Position numbers and translations under genes: made by a program. From Marsupella aquatica (taxonomy: Eukaryota; Marchantiophyta), in assembly GCA_973895155.1 (NCBI GenBank), contig OZ316895.1, forward strand, positions 2,976,001 to 3,040,000: 64,000 nt of DNA, written 5' to 3'. Every line of letters begins with the position of its first letter. Position 1 is the first letter of the stretch. This document shows, piece by piece, positions 1 through 10,786 of this stretch. Below the pieces are notes generated by a model. The model saw only the letters and a list, made by a program, of their open reading frames with translations. It made no database searches and was not told the origin of the DNA.

Positions 1-1
1 A

Positions 2-508
2 ATTTCGACGAGACGAACGGCATCAGAAGATGATCGTGACGAGTATCTTGACCCCTACACCAAGGAACTAATGAGTGACCCTGTCAAATGTACCGATGGC
101 CGCACCTACGATAGGTTCTCGGTCTTCCAGTACAATCAAGCTCATAACACGCCCTTAGTCATTGCTTGTGACGATCTTAATGTGAGGAGCAGACTGTTCC
201 AAAAATTTGCGAACGAAGGTTTGGAAAGCAAGTCTCGCAGTTTGCGCAAGGCATATAGGGATCAGGCTTTGGAGGTAGCCAACAAAGGCCACAGTTCGGA
301 AGCGCTGGCAATGCTAAAGAATGTACTGCAATGGGCACCTAACGACAGGCAATGCCTTCTGAAGAGCGAAGAAATTGTAGCTGAGCAGTCTCAGAGAGCT
401 GCTGTGGTACGTGCCAAATACATTTCTTCAGAACGTGATGGAATCGAATGCCTAGGCCAGCTCATGAAAAATTTAGTGACATCGCCTAGGAGTGACGCCT
501 TTGTCTAG
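2..508 (+). CDS. U-box domain protein, 5'-truncated by window edge
   Basis: The reading frame is already open at base 2 and runs to a TAG at 506-508, so the 5' part of the gene lies outside the window. The visible N-terminal segment contains YLDPYTKELMSDPVKCTDG followed by RTYDR, which fits the U-box fold (xLxPxTxELMxDPVxxxxGxTYxR) of E2-binding ubiquitin ligases. The core starts before the first in-frame ATG at 71, so that ATG is internal. After the U-box comes a charged, helical-looking stretch (KAYRDQALEVANKGHSSEALAML...) resembling one degenerate TPR-like helix pair. In family terms the U-box recruits ubiquitin-loaded E2; substrate and pathway cannot be told from this fragment. The U-box call is good; the C-terminal helix reading is inference. 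Confidence 0.6.
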   Translation: MSTRRTASEDDRDEYLDPYTKELMSDPVKCTDGRTYDRFSVFQYNQAHNTPLVIACDDLNVRSRLFQKFANEGLESKSRSLRKAYRDQALEVANKGHSSEALAMLKNVLQWAPNDRQCLLKSEEIVAEQSQRAAVVRAKYISSERDGIECLGQLMKNLVTSPRSDAFV

Positions 509-1135
509 TCAATATGACTGGAATCCATCCTCTGATGTTTGTTTGCTTGTTTTGTTTTTGCTCTCTTTGATGTAAGAGCTTGAGTGGCACCTACATGTGG
601 ACAGTAAAATGAATCTCTCATTTACATTTGAATTGCGCATCCCGTTCAGTCGTTTGTTCTCGAGAGATTGAGTCAATATATTTGCTCAAACGGACCGAAA
701 CAGTTGTTATCTCTGGTTTGGTTTTATAGGACCCATACTGTCCACTTGCTTCTGTTTCTAGAGAGTCTGATTAGGATGGTCTTAGCAGTCTAAAAGTAAT
801 ATGTGATATAGTGAAGTGCCAATCATTTTGGAGAAGAGTTTCATCAAGTTTGCAATAAACTGCACTCTGAGACACTTTGGAATTGCACACAACGTTGCTT
901 TAATTGTTTCATTCTTTATTTAGGAGTCTGATAAAACAGGCTGCATACTAAAACTGAGCTATCTCCATGATTGCTTTTCATTTTCCCATCACTCTATATA
1001 GTTTTGTTCCATGTTCTATGCTGGGGAAGCTTAGTCACAATGATGGAGTCCTCACTGAAACTTTAGTCTGATATACAGTACTTTTGCAGTTGTCATCGTT
1101 TTTCCCTGTCTGATTCTTTAGAAGAGTCGGCTTAA
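509..1135. other. Intergenic stretch, no gene seen
   Basis: AT-rich sequence downstream of the U-box gene, probably its 3' UTR and spacer. No open frame with coding character, no repeat structure and no RNA gene was recognised. Confidence 0.5.
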
Positions 1136-1204
1136 AATGGACTTATACGTTTAGCTGTTTCGCATGAATCGCAGCAACCCTCCGCCCCTCCCCATCATGT
1201 GGTC

Positions 1205-1740
1205 ATGCCCCCACCTGAACGAACAACAATGCAGCCAAATGTTCCGACGTATCATCAGTCGTCTTATTCACATCCTTATCCTAATGAGGGAAATCGGCAA
1301 ACCAGTCAACAGAAAACCTCCCAGCCACAGAACGCGGAGTCTCTTGCAGTTGGCATCATCATCATGTAAGTAGCTAACACTGCCCATTCTGCAACTCTTT
1401 TGCAAATGCTATTAATTCTTTTGACCAATGATTTCTCATTTTGGAAACAACCATTGGCGTGCTTAGTGAGAGTTCACTAGTTGGTCCTGGAATAGGAACC
1501 CATCGAAGAAGAGAAAAGCAAGTCCATTCGATTGTGGGGCAAGTATCTACATTCGTCAGTTAAGCTGGTGAACTTCGAATGCTTGAATCTGTGTTCTCTG
1601 TGCTCGTTACCTAAATCTGACAATTATCATTTGACGATCATTTGGCTTTGTGTTTGATCATATACAATTGCAGGGTTCTGTGTTTCCCTTGCTCTCTTTG
1701 CTGCATTCCATGCCTGTTCCCAAATGCTTGCGGAGACTGA
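1205..1740 (+). CDS. Small Pro/Gln/Tyr-rich single-span membrane protein (two exons, 5' end uncertain)
   Basis: The frame through 1166-1365 encodes a hydrophilic Pro/Gln/Tyr-rich stretch (HPYPNEG, QQKTSQPQNAE) that turns hydrophobic at SLAVGIII, exactly where a GTAAGT donor starts at 1366. The acceptor TTGCAG ends at 1673. Splicing is in phase (AT|G) and completes a membrane-like helix rich in Cys, MVLCFPCSLCCIPCLFP, ending NACGD and TGA at 1738-1740. A proline-rich cytosolic head with a short Cys-rich hydrophobic tail recalls LITAF/BRI3-like or CYSTM-like small membrane proteins, but no full zinc motif is present. The first in-frame ATG is at 1205, yet the frame stays open upstream to 1136, so an earlier exon may supply the start. 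Function is unknown. Confidence 0.4.
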
Positions 1741-2835
1741 CAGCAAAATTGAACCAAGTACAACCAATTTTGCACTTTCAGAAGGACCCTCGACGAAGGA
1801 CCACAACCGACGACTGAGAATGCAACAGGTCTTGATGACAATTATAAGGTTCCCCAACACTTGATTGCCGCGTTCCAGAAGATCTCACGCAATGTTTTTT
1901 TGGGCAGCAGACATGACTTGAAATCGTACGGAATCCAATTTCTAGCCGTACTTATTAGGAATCGTGACCTGGCTAGTCTGATTCAAAATCATTGAAATCG
2001 AGTTGGCAATGGCCTTCAGAGCGGCCATCCATAAACAACTACAGTAGCTACATCAGATGTTCTGGTCCAAAATCTCGATTCACCAAGTAGATATATAGTA
2101 TAGAAGAATTCTTGAGAGCCAGGCAGCCAGCTAGAGCATAGCATGCAGACGACGTCCCTCTCGTCGCCTCTGGCGAGCCTTGTATTTCTGTGTTACTAGT
2201 TATCATTCAATCTCAGTCAGCCTCCACTCTTTTCCTCAGGTTTGCGTCAATCCATTCAAATATGCTTCTTTTTGCCCGGCAGCCAGGGAGTGGGCCGGGG
2301 TGCCGAAGCAAGTCACAAATTTATTTAAATTGACAACTATCATATTCTGCATTGGGTGTGTTATGCAGCGAGTAAAAATGCTTGGGGTCCGAACTTAACA
2401 TGCCGGTGCAATTTCTAAGCACCGTATTGGCAACAGTGATTACAACAGTGGATATGGTATAACGCCCAAACCAGCGACTTCCATTCAAATCTGCAACTTG
2501 TGCACGAAGTAGAATTTTCTTCGTTTCACTGCATCATGCCGACCTGAACGAGGAAAGACGCGCAGAAAACATGGACAAAAATGAAATAACGCTGCAGCAG
2601 CACATTGATGGAAAGATGTCAAGTCTTGTTCTAGACTATTGACTGAGCAAAACTCTAACCATTGAAAATTAACCCCGGTTGATTTGCACATAACCATGGA
2701 CTGCAATCCCTACTGAATTCTCGTGCTTTTAATTTTCATACTTCTGGATCAAGACCCTATACGTGACTATATAGCATGCTCATCCTGGAACATGCTTTAC
2801 TTTTTGTCTTGTAGTGATATTAAGTGGAGTGATAC
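1741..2835. other. Intergenic stretch, no gene seen
   Basis: Only short open frames without coding character were found. No tandem repeat or RNA gene was recognised. Confidence 0.45.
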
Positions 2836-2952
2836 TGTTCGAAGAAAAGGAACTTTTTTACACCAGGACCTGTACTTTTTTACACCGGGCACTGTGTTCG
2901 AAAGTTTTGATTTTTGGGTCCTGGTGTAAAAAAGTTCCTTTTCTTCGAACAC
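2836..2952. repeat. Long perfect hairpin, 35-bp arms
   Basis: Bases 2836-2870 (beginning TGTTCGAAGAAAAGGAAC) are repeated as an exact reverse complement at about 2917-2951, with a 46-nt loop that itself contains a further TGTTCGAA. Such a fold-back is typical of a small MITE or a foldback element. The TGTTCG ends tie it to the neighbouring palindromic repeats. Confidence 0.75.
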
Positions 2953-3065
2953 AACGTCAATTTTACACAACGCCCGGGCGCTGTGTTCGAACTTGGCTCT
3001 GTGTTCGGGGATGTCGCTGTGTTCGGGGGGGGGGATGTCACTGTGTTTGGGGGACCCCCTGGGCC
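2953..3065. repeat. TGTTCG / GCGCCCGGGCGC palindromic repeat cluster
   Basis: Short repeats of CTGTGTTCGGGG with a CGCCCGGGCGC palindrome at about 2971-2982, followed by a run of G. The same motif combination recurs at 8560-8765. Confidence 0.5.
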
Positions 3066-3337
3066 CTTAGCTAATACGGCCTGAGCAATAGAAGCTCGTT
3101 GAAGATAGGTTCGAGTGGGCGCAATAGTCGACAGGATGTTCGAGGTTGTGGAAGCAAATAGAAGCTGTCGACAACTCTCACAGCTTTTCTAGAATGTTGC
3201 GAACGACAGTATGGCCCAGACATACTCCATTAAATTAAATGGCACTTTGGAACTTTATATATATAGTGTGCAAATCAATACATCCAGGCGCAATCGCACT
3301 GCGGCACAAATCAAACTATGATCCTCAATCTCAACCC

Positions 3338-3979
3338 CTACTGTAACTTATCTCCTGCAAAGCAATTGACCAAATTTGTGATAGCCTTGCCTTTTGGCAA
3401 TAGAACATTGATTCTCCTGACTTTCTTGGCTGGCTGTGGTGATGGAGAGAACTCCGTGAAGCTATCAAGAAGATACAAATCAAAATCTTCTGTGGGTACC
3501 GGCTTCCTCACAGAGAGACATGCACTGACCCAATCAAAGCTGACGAACTTCACTCTCCCACTCCAGTAGTAATACTCCATAGTCCCCCATTCATACTTTG
3601 CCAAAATCATCTGCCAATTCTTGGCAATCACATGCGTCGTCATTGAACTAAACCGGTAACAAATGGAACCTCCGCATTGAAGAAATCTTCGCTTCAATAA
3701 ATCAAATCGTCTTGGGCTGAATTTGTCAGGAATCATTAGTGCATACATGCCCTCGAATGTGTCTCTTGTCTTCTCAAATGCACGAGCCAGTGCATCCATC
3801 TCAGCTTGGACGTCAGGATCAGCATTTGGCGCCAGCTGAGTGAAATTAGCCTCCATCTCAACATTTGACTCCAGCTTGGTGTTTGCCTCAATCTCTTTCT
3901 CAGGAATGCACTCAATGTCTGCCGTAGACTCCATTCCTGCCAACACATCAATCTGTGCGTTCTTACTCTTCTCTGCCAT
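3338..3979 (-). CDS. BRCT domain protein (REV1-type BRCT)
   Basis: The minus-strand frame extends from 4138 to the stop at 3338. I choose the ATG at 3979 (MAEKSKNAQ), because the 53 upstream codons look like UTR or intron. That gives 213 residues. The N-terminal 70 are acidic and Glu/Asn-rich. Residues about 73-171 fit a single BRCT domain: a hydrophobic first strand, the GG turn (CGGSICYRF), the THVIAKN strand, and the closing WVSACLSVRKPVP with its conserved Trp. The closest resemblance I recognise is the BRCT of REV1-like translesion polymerases. No polymerase domain follows, only a basic tail (PAKKVRRINVLLPKG). BRCT domains bind phosphopeptides or DNA ends in damage responses; this gene's partner is unknown. 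It may be an exon or remnant of a larger gene. Confidence 0.55.
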   Translation of the reverse strand: MAEKSKNAQIDVLAGMESTADIECIPEKEIEANTKLESNVEMEANFTQLAPNADPDVQAEMDALARAFEKTRDTFEGMYALMIPDKFSPRRFDLLKRRFLQCGGSICYRFSSMTTHVIAKNWQMILAKYEWGTMEYYYWSGRVKFVSFDWVSACLSVRKPVPTEDFDLYLLDSFTEFSPSPQPAKKVRRINVLLPKGKAITNLVNCFAGDKLQ

Positions 3980-4787
3980 CGCCAGCAGCAAACAAGCATT
4001 ACAAATTGAGAAATGAACAATGAGGCACCTTGCCCCCGCCACTTTGAGAAGGTTGCTCCTGCCACTTTGCAAAGGGGCGTTGTGATCGATTGGTCCAAAA
4101 GAGACAAACTTTGAAAACAGACAAAACAATACCACCATTCTCGCTCCATCACAAAATCAAGAGGCTGCCTTGAGTAAACATCGGGAACTCGAGAGTCTTT
4201 GGCTATGGAGAGAAGGCAGCCCGAACAGCTGCAACGTACAGGAGGGGTAAGTGGCAAACCTGACATTGAATTGACATTGATTGGGTTACCCCATCGCTCC
4301 ACGCTTCTTAATCATCACTGCAGCTTGCGAAATACAATGTCTCCCTTTTGCACAAACAAATTTTTGAGCTTTCACCAAAAATCATATTAGAAACTTCAGT
4401 GAAATAGAACTTGTGAATCGTTTGCAGCTCGCTGATGTCCAGGTTGCTTGATTGACACTAACGCCTCTGTGCATTGCTTTGTTGCAGCAAGGATCGAAGC
4501 CATGTACAAACATTGCTTATCATTCATGGTCGTCAGCTCATCGTTTGACTGCCTCCTTCCTGGCTGAGAACATCAAGAGTGAAGGACAAGAACTAGTTAG
4601 TGCTGTCACTCATTCTTGTGCAAATTGTTCATACCTTCAAGCCTGACTGGCCCCTACGTATACACTTATACAGTCCTGGTCTTCATGGTTGATAGTCGAG
4701 TGCTGACATTTCTATATCAGGAGAGACATTTTTGAAATGGATACCACGATAATTGAGGGAAAGGATGTCCAAGAGGTCAGTACTAAC

Positions 4788-4961
4788 CATAAAGCGAAGA
4801 TGCGGCCAAAGGGTTATGAAGTAGCGATACGCAAAAATGGAGTAGGGCTCCGACAGTTCTTTATCAATAAGAGCCATGATGCAATCCAACTCGGTCTCGT
4901 CTCCATAGGAAGTGTAATTGATAGTGCCATTTCCAATGATATTGGAGGACTCACCCTCCAT
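4788..4961 (-). pseudogene. NAA30: Isolated first exon of NatC catalytic subunit NAA30 (MAK3-like)
   Basis: The minus-strand frame from an ATG at 4961 (MEGESSNIIGNG) encodes INYTSYGDETELDCIMALID, then KELSEPYSIFAYRYFITLWP. This is the characteristic N-terminal block of NAA30, the GNAT enzyme that N-acetylates Met-Leu/Ile/Phe-type N termini co-translationally. It stops being NAA30-like exactly at a GTTAGT donor (4787-4786). I found no downstream exon on this strand with the acetyl-CoA-binding R/QxxGxG/A region before the BRCT gene. The piece therefore looks like a captured or truncated exon 1 without the catalytic core. Exons far downstream or misread boundaries are possible but not visible. 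Confidence 0.6.
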
Positions 4962-5059
4962 AGGAACAAAATGCTCCAACTCCAATGCTCCAACTCCAAT
5001 GCTCCTCCGGGTGCTCCTCGAAATCGACCAACCTCTGTCCAAATCAATCAATTCCCTCC

Positions 5060-5540
5060 TTTCCTAGTTTTCCTTTCCTCCACCTGCTCCTCTTACCTCT
5101 CCTCATCCCGCTCCTTGTCCTACTTCTCCTCCTCCTAGGTAATATAATCCACACCTTCCCAAGATCCCTGTCCACCAATGCCCTTCCTCCTCCTCCTCAG
5201 TTCCTTTCTCTCGCTCTTTGTCTTTCTCACGCCGTGTTTTCCTCCACCTCTCCTGCCTCCTGCTCCAAATCTACACAATCGCCACACACCCTTCTCTCCT
5301 CCTCCCAGTACCCCATTGACTCGTCTTGTCTCGTCACGTGATCCGATCCCGTCCAGTTCTGTCCCGAGGTAGCAGTATCAGTAGCAGCACCAGTACGAGA
5401 ATGACTTTACACAATTCCTCTCGAGCTTACAATTTGTCAAAGAGAACAGTATCAATCAATCGTCGGTCTGGCATTCGATGTCAATTCCCATCCAATTCCT
5501 TCTCATCCCTCCCGTCTTTCCTCCCATCTTTCCTCCGTCA
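5060..5540. repeat. Pyrimidine-rich low-complexity tract
   Basis: Long runs of CTCCTC, TCCTCC and CCTTTCCTC on the plus strand. Several overlapping open frames here are Ser/Leu/Pro-rich by-products of this composition, not genes. The tract lies upstream of the NAA30 exon and could include its 5' UTR or promoter. Confidence 0.6.
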
Positions 5541-5574
5541 ATAGTCATCGATCGATAGTCGATACTTGAGTGGG

Positions 5575-5818
5575 ATTGATAGTCGATAGTGAGTGGGAGA
5601 CTGACATTTGATAGTCAGTAGTTGACAGTCGATCGAGTGGGAGAGTGGATTTAGTTGACAGTCGATCGAGTGGGAGAGTGGATTTAGTTGACAGTCGATC
5701 GAGTGGGATAGTCGATCGAGTGGATTTAGTTGACAGTCAATCGAGTGGATTTAGTTGACAGTCGATCGAGTGGGAGTAGTTGACAGTCGATCGAGTGGGA
5801 GAGTGGGAGAGTGGGAGA
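5575..5818. repeat. Tandem repeat, 23-33 bp units (GTTGACAGTCGATCGAGTGG)
   Basis: About eight imperfect units of GTTGACAGTCGATCGAGTGG, alternating with GAGAGTGGATTTA. Starts at 5631, 5654 and 5687 give spacings of 23 and 33 bases. Confidence 0.8.
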
Positions 5819-6080
5819 ATATATTGTCCACGATCTCTTTCCTTAGGTCAAATCCTCCAAACTGGGGACTCTGTGAATCCTTATGAAGGCCAGATGGTAG
5901 TCGAATGTACAATAGCTTTGCCAAAAATGCTCACAAGCACAGCTGACCACTGACTCTCTCGTTGAATTTCATGCCTTTGTCGACTTAACCCTTGCAGGCA
6001 GGGTTAAAAGTGCTATGTGCAGGAGGTTTTCGCCCCTGCCATTCATTTGATAGATGGTATTTTCGTTTGCAGTGGCAGCT

Positions 6081-8053
6081 ATGGCGAGACATCCCCGTGG
6101 GATATCAAATGAGAAGCGACGAAGTTATTCTCTTAAGTTCAAGTTGGATGTGATTTGGAAATACAACCCCCACATCAAAGGGCAAGGCTTTGTGGCACTC
6201 AGCAAAAAATTTGGAGTGCCCCGGTCTGCTTTGAGAGGGTGGTATGAGAAGAGGGCATAGCTGCAAGCCTCTCTTAAGGACGATAAGATCTTAACCCGGA
6301 AATCACGCCGGTTAAGGGGAGGTGGACGGAGACCATTGCTGCCCGGAATGGAGGAGGAGCTTCACACTTGGATCCTGGCACGGAATGAGAAGGGATTGAG
6401 GGTGAAGGACATGTACATCGCCAAGATGGCCTTGAAGATTGCAGAGAGGATGGCTGCCAGCACAGCAAATGAGGAGCTCGCGACATTTAAAGCGTCAACA
6501 GGTTGGTTGGATAGGTTCAAGAAGCGACACAACCTGGTGTCAAGGAGACACACGACAGATCGCAAGCTACCAGAGAATGTTGTTGATTTGTGCCGGGCAT
6601 TCATTCAAGAGTGCCAAGAATTGATTGACACTAACAAAATTAAGCCCAAAAACATTATCAACATGGATCAGGTTCCGCGGTACTATGAGACTGAGCCAAA
6701 GTCAACTATTGCTACCAGAGGCATTCGGACGGTGATGATGACAAAGGGTGGTACCAGCCACAAACGATTCACCATAGCTTTTTCCATCACAGGAGAAGGC
6801 AAGCATTTGAAACCACACATCCTCATCTCAAAGAGGAAGAATAAACCTGAAGTCCCGTTGGGCGTGTTTGTCGATGTGAACCAGACAGGTATATTTTTTT
6901 CAATATCTATTATCTTGCAAACTAAGCTTCTCTTTTGTAATTTTCATGACTTTTTTAGGGTTGCCAGTAAACAAACTCTTTTGTAATTATTGACCATGGG
7001 TTTTATACTATGCAGGTATGTGGAATGAACGAATATGTTGGGAACACTTCAATGAAACAGTGATGAAGCGAGGTGAGACCCAATTCTACCGGGAGCCCAC
7101 TCTATACATCATTGACGCATATGGTCCCCACTTGAAGTGGCCCAAGGCACATGCAAAGGTACTGGAGGACTACAATGTGTTTGTGCGGATTGTGCCGGCA
7201 AATTTGACCTCCCTCTTGCAGCCTCTTGATGTTGTAGTGAACCGGAGCTATCAGGCAGATTATGCAACACAATATGACACTTACATTGCAGATGCCTTGA
7301 TTGATCCAAATTTTCAGACAACTGCAGGAAACCCTAAAGTTCCGGCTGCCAAGATGGTGGCAGAATGGGCACTTTCATGGATTGGAAAATGTCAAAAACA
7401 GGACGTGGCAAATGCATTTAGGGTAAGGTGGAGAAGTTTTGACATTATTTGTATGTACAAACATTTTATGTGGAAACATTTGGCAAATATTTTATAGTGA
7501 ATCCTAATTAAGTTGATGCTTCTTGTGTTGTCAGGTTTGTGGCTTGGTGCCCAGCTCACAATTTGCAGTGGAAAACCTACATCCGCCACTAAGAGCTTTG
7601 TATACAGTAGACTTGGACTTAGCTGAATGGAATGAACAGTATGGGCATGTACTGCAGGAGAGTGAAGAATTGCGTCCCACTCTCGTCATCAAGCCGCCTA
7701 CATGGTTTTGTCCTGAAGAGGATTACTCTTTGTTCGGATGCCTTCTTTGTTGCAAGGGTATACACGGAAGTGATGTGGACGAATACCTTGACACCTATGT
7801 CATAAAGCTGGTGGTGCACATGTCGTTGTGTCCTGATCTTGATGACATGGTAAGTGGAGAAATGGTGGCAGGTACCTTGGCAGTGTTTGCAGCTTCAAAC
7901 TTGGAGGAGTGGGAGATTGAGCTCACGGAAGTGAACCTTGACAACAAGATCATCCAAAATTTTGTGTACAAGGTGGAGGATCCTGTCAAGCAAGTTCATT
8001 TAGCACGAACAGGGAATTACTTTTGTGTTCAGCTGAATGAAGGGTTGATGTAG
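6081..8053 (+). pseudogene. Pogo/Tigger-like transposase gene with one nonsense codon
   Basis: This is a three-exon gene: 6081-6888, 7016-7422 and 7535-8053, with GT-AG introns that join in phase (QTG|MWNER; NAFR|VCGL). The N terminus has a psq/CENPB-type helix-turn-helix (RRSYSLKFKLDVIWKY...LSKKFGVPRSALRGWYEK). A second CENPB-like HTH (TANEELATFKASTGWLDRFK) follows, then a DDE_1 core. The three acidic residues are visible in NMDQV (6665), IIDAYGPH (7114) and LQPLDVVVN (7228), so the triad is DDD as in pogo/Tigger. Only one lesion is seen: an in-frame TAG at 6258-6260, after which the same frame stays open to 6336 and beyond. Termini were not identified. The copy is recently dead or depends on readthrough. 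Confidence 0.7.
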
Positions 8054-8559
8054 TGCATGCACATCATCCTTGTTGGGTGACAACCTTCTTGGGCATGTGT
8101 TCCTTGTGTCACTATGAGAGTTATGAGATGGATATTAGGACTGGTTCTTCAATGAGAGTAAAACTTTGTAACTCTCATAGATACACAAGGTGAACTTGTC
8201 CAAGCATTTTGACTTCATTTTGTGTGTTCATGATGCTTCCATACAAAAATGTATCTCTTTTGAGGCAATTGAACACTTGTGTTTATGTTAAATTAAATTA
8301 TGTTGTTCACAATAGTGACCTTTTGGAACTACAAATATGTCATAATTAAATATGTTTTACATAATTATATGTTTATCAAGTGATAATGTTGACTTGGGCA
8401 ATTTTTTGCATGGTTTGTAAGGTCTTATTAATTTGTTCTAGACTACCCATGACTTGTTGCATTTCAGTGTTTAAAGTAGCTACATTTTCCCAATTTAACA
8501 CTTATCTCTAACACATTGGTTGTATCCTATAATTCCAGCTTATACCCCAAATTCATATA

Positions 8560-8765
8560 ATGCCTAAATTCGAACACAACGCCACAATTCGAACACAACG
8601 CCACAATTCGAGCACAATGCCACAATTTGAACACAACGCCACATGCTAAAAAATCATAAACAGAGTCTCAAAACTCTAACACAACGCCCTGGGCTCACTA
8701 TTCGAATATAGCGCCCCTTGGCCCACTATTCGAATATAGCGCCCGGGCGCTGTGTTCGGGGGAAG
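8560..8765. repeat. CGAACACAACGCCACAATT repeats and GCGCCCGGGCGC palindrome
   Basis: Four tandem 19-bp units of CGAACACAACGCCACAATT are followed by two CTATTCGAATATAGCGCCC units and a CGCCCGGGCGCTGTGTTCGGGG palindrome at about 8738-8762. They share their core with 2953-3065 in largely inverted arrangement. They may be subterminal repeats of one element that includes or flanks the pogo-like gene. Confidence 0.55.
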
Positions 8766-9255
8766 ACGGTAGCATGGGAGATGGGAGTGGCAAGCATTGA
8801 TCCTCTGTCCTTGCCCCTCCCCCATTTTCTATTGACGCACAAAGGGAAGGGGCCAGGACTATTCATGCCTCAACTCATACACTGGCCGGACAAAAGGAGC
8901 CAGGATCAAAATTCCCCTTCCCGGCAGGTTTCCCATCCATGTGCCTCCCCCCTCCCCTCTCTCCTTGATCCTTGCCCCTGGGAAGATCACTTTATTGCAC
9001 TGAAAGACAAAAAATATATTCGATATTTTGTGCATGAACTATACTTAGTTACCTTGAGACCAGGGGTGGGACCAGGAGTGGCATCCGGATTAACTGTACA
9101 CATATATAGAATCAACACTTTGGTGGTAGGAAGAATCAAGTTTATATACAATCAACCTATAATGGGTAAATTCCATGTTTCTGGTTTTTTATGATTGTGC
9201 ATTTACCATAAAGATACTTCCACCAAAATTGATCTAATCAGAAAAAACCAAAGTA

Positions 9256-9340
9256 CAATGAAAGGGCTGGTCCAAAGAGGACAAACACCAAACAAGGAGA
9301 AAGAAAAGCAAGTGCAATCCCAAGAAAGGAAGAAGAGTAA
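9256..9340 (+). repeat. Dispersed repeat, copy 1
   Basis: AGAGGACAAACACCAAACAA and its Lys-rich-looking A/G flank recur in the same orientation at 11367-11460. Sequence between 8766 and 9526 otherwise shows no gene. Confidence 0.5.
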
Positions 9341-9526
9341 GGAAAAGTGTCAAACACTACATGAGTGCAAACTCTAAGGACTAGTGACACATTGGAAAAT
9401 GTGACAAGAGCTAATGGTCCACATCCAATATCCTAACTAAATCAGTAAGTGGGAAAGGAATGTCCTCTAGAGGGGCTAGTGTCTATGGAAGCATAGTAGC
9501 ACCCATTTGTGAGAGATCAACGATAT

Positions 9527-9890
9527 TGTTAGGAATTTACTCTTAGTCTAGGGTTACAACTATGACCATAGTTAGAGTTTACCTTAGTTGCAGACTAGGT
9601 TAGGTTAACTAGGTTACACACTTAGTCTATAATTATCTATCCCAAGCATTTGCTTGGATAGAAGGATCGGAACTCAGGTTCATTGTTACAGAGCCAGTTG
9701 AGAGATAGAAAGATCTTGTATTGCAAAGACTCAGTATGATTGATGGACCTAGAGTGCAGTAAAGCTCTCGTGTGTTCATGTGGACGTATCCTCAACTGAC
9801 GTGAACCATGTATCTCTATATGTGTTGACTACTTGTGCATAATTGGATGGTTCATCGATTTGTCATTGTAAATGTCATCTTTGCTCAACA
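9527..9890 (+). repeat. Diverged solo LTR of the same copia family
   Basis: It begins TGTTAGGAATTTAC and ends GCTCAACA. It shares ordered blocks with the LTR at 14240: GAGAGATAG, AGATCTTGT, CCTAGAGTGCAGTAAAGCTC and TGGATGGTTCAT. No primer-binding site follows and no matching 5-bp target duplication is seen (GATAT / AATTA). It is an old solo LTR or one end of a lost element. Confidence 0.65.
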
Positions 9891-10173
9891 AATTAAAATT
9901 GCTCAAGCTTGGGCACATTGTAAGGCCACTGAAATGCGCTGAAAAAAAGCGCGTGGTCAAGATGGATCTGGAGGGACCCATCCGTCTGTGAATATCCGGG
10001 TGAATATCACAAGCAGTCCGACGAAGACGCTCAAACATCTCAATAGCAAGGGGTAGGAAGGAATCAGATGAAGCTCGAGTGACATAGTTTGCCTCCTTTG
10101 TTGTGGCTGCCCAGGATGCCGCTGCCATTGCTGCCGCTATCTCAATGAGGTCCTGGCGAGGGTCTTGGCGCAA
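9829..10173 (-). pseudogene. Possible retroelement coding remnant
   Basis: A minus-strand frame partly overlapping the solo LTR contains RASSDSFLPLAIEMFERLRR, reminiscent of the C-terminal segment after the reverse transcriptase in some plant non-LTR or reverse-transcriptase-like proteins. No catalytic motif is present. This is a weak resemblance only and the frame could be chance. Confidence 0.2.
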
Positions 10174-10786
10174 GGGTTTACTACCACAACATTTGCCAAA
10201 GTATGTCGACGATCATGGACCATGGTCAGATCAACCCGTAATTGTTGTGGTGGAGACCCAAGTAGCTCGAGAAGGAGCTCAAGTGCCACCTCTCATCACA
10301 CGTGTATCAAAAACTCAGAGAGAACCTGAAGAATAGCATCTCTCACAACATCATGAACAATTTTGGTTTTGTCTCGCAAACTGCATAAAAGAAGATGAGC
10401 CCATATGACATCACAAGGCTTCCCACATGTGTTTGAAGTAAACCTATTGTAAGAAGAGGGAGGGGCAGCCCAAGACGAAGACAAATGGTGGACGAGAACT
10501 AATATAAAGGGGAATAAACTTACCATGTATATGTGGTATCTATGTAAAAGAATATGATATAGATTTATTGTGGTATGAACATTGCATCTAATATGTGGGC
10601 AAGTGCCATGTGCAAATTAGACCCTATGTTTTTTACATGCATCTACCAGGACATTCGAGTGCTCAGCCAGTCATTTCGCTAGTGTATGTATTTTGAGAGT
10701 ATGGTAGATTGAGGGTTGTGTTCAACCTGTGATTACATGCCATGTACATAGCACAATGTAGCTATTCGGGTCTTGGTACCTGCACA

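Noticed and set aside
4199-4646. Possible plus-strand exons (ending near GTAAGT at 4248; QGSKPCTNIAYHSWSS frame)
   Set aside because: Splice-like sites exist, but no frame joins convincingly and no family is recognised. They overlap the upstream region of the BRCT gene.
4985-5544. Several Ser/Leu-rich frames
   Set aside because: Products of the CT-rich low-complexity tract.
8718-9194. 158-codon plus-strand frame
   Set aside because: It begins within the palindromic repeat cluster, and composition and lack of any motif suggest chance.
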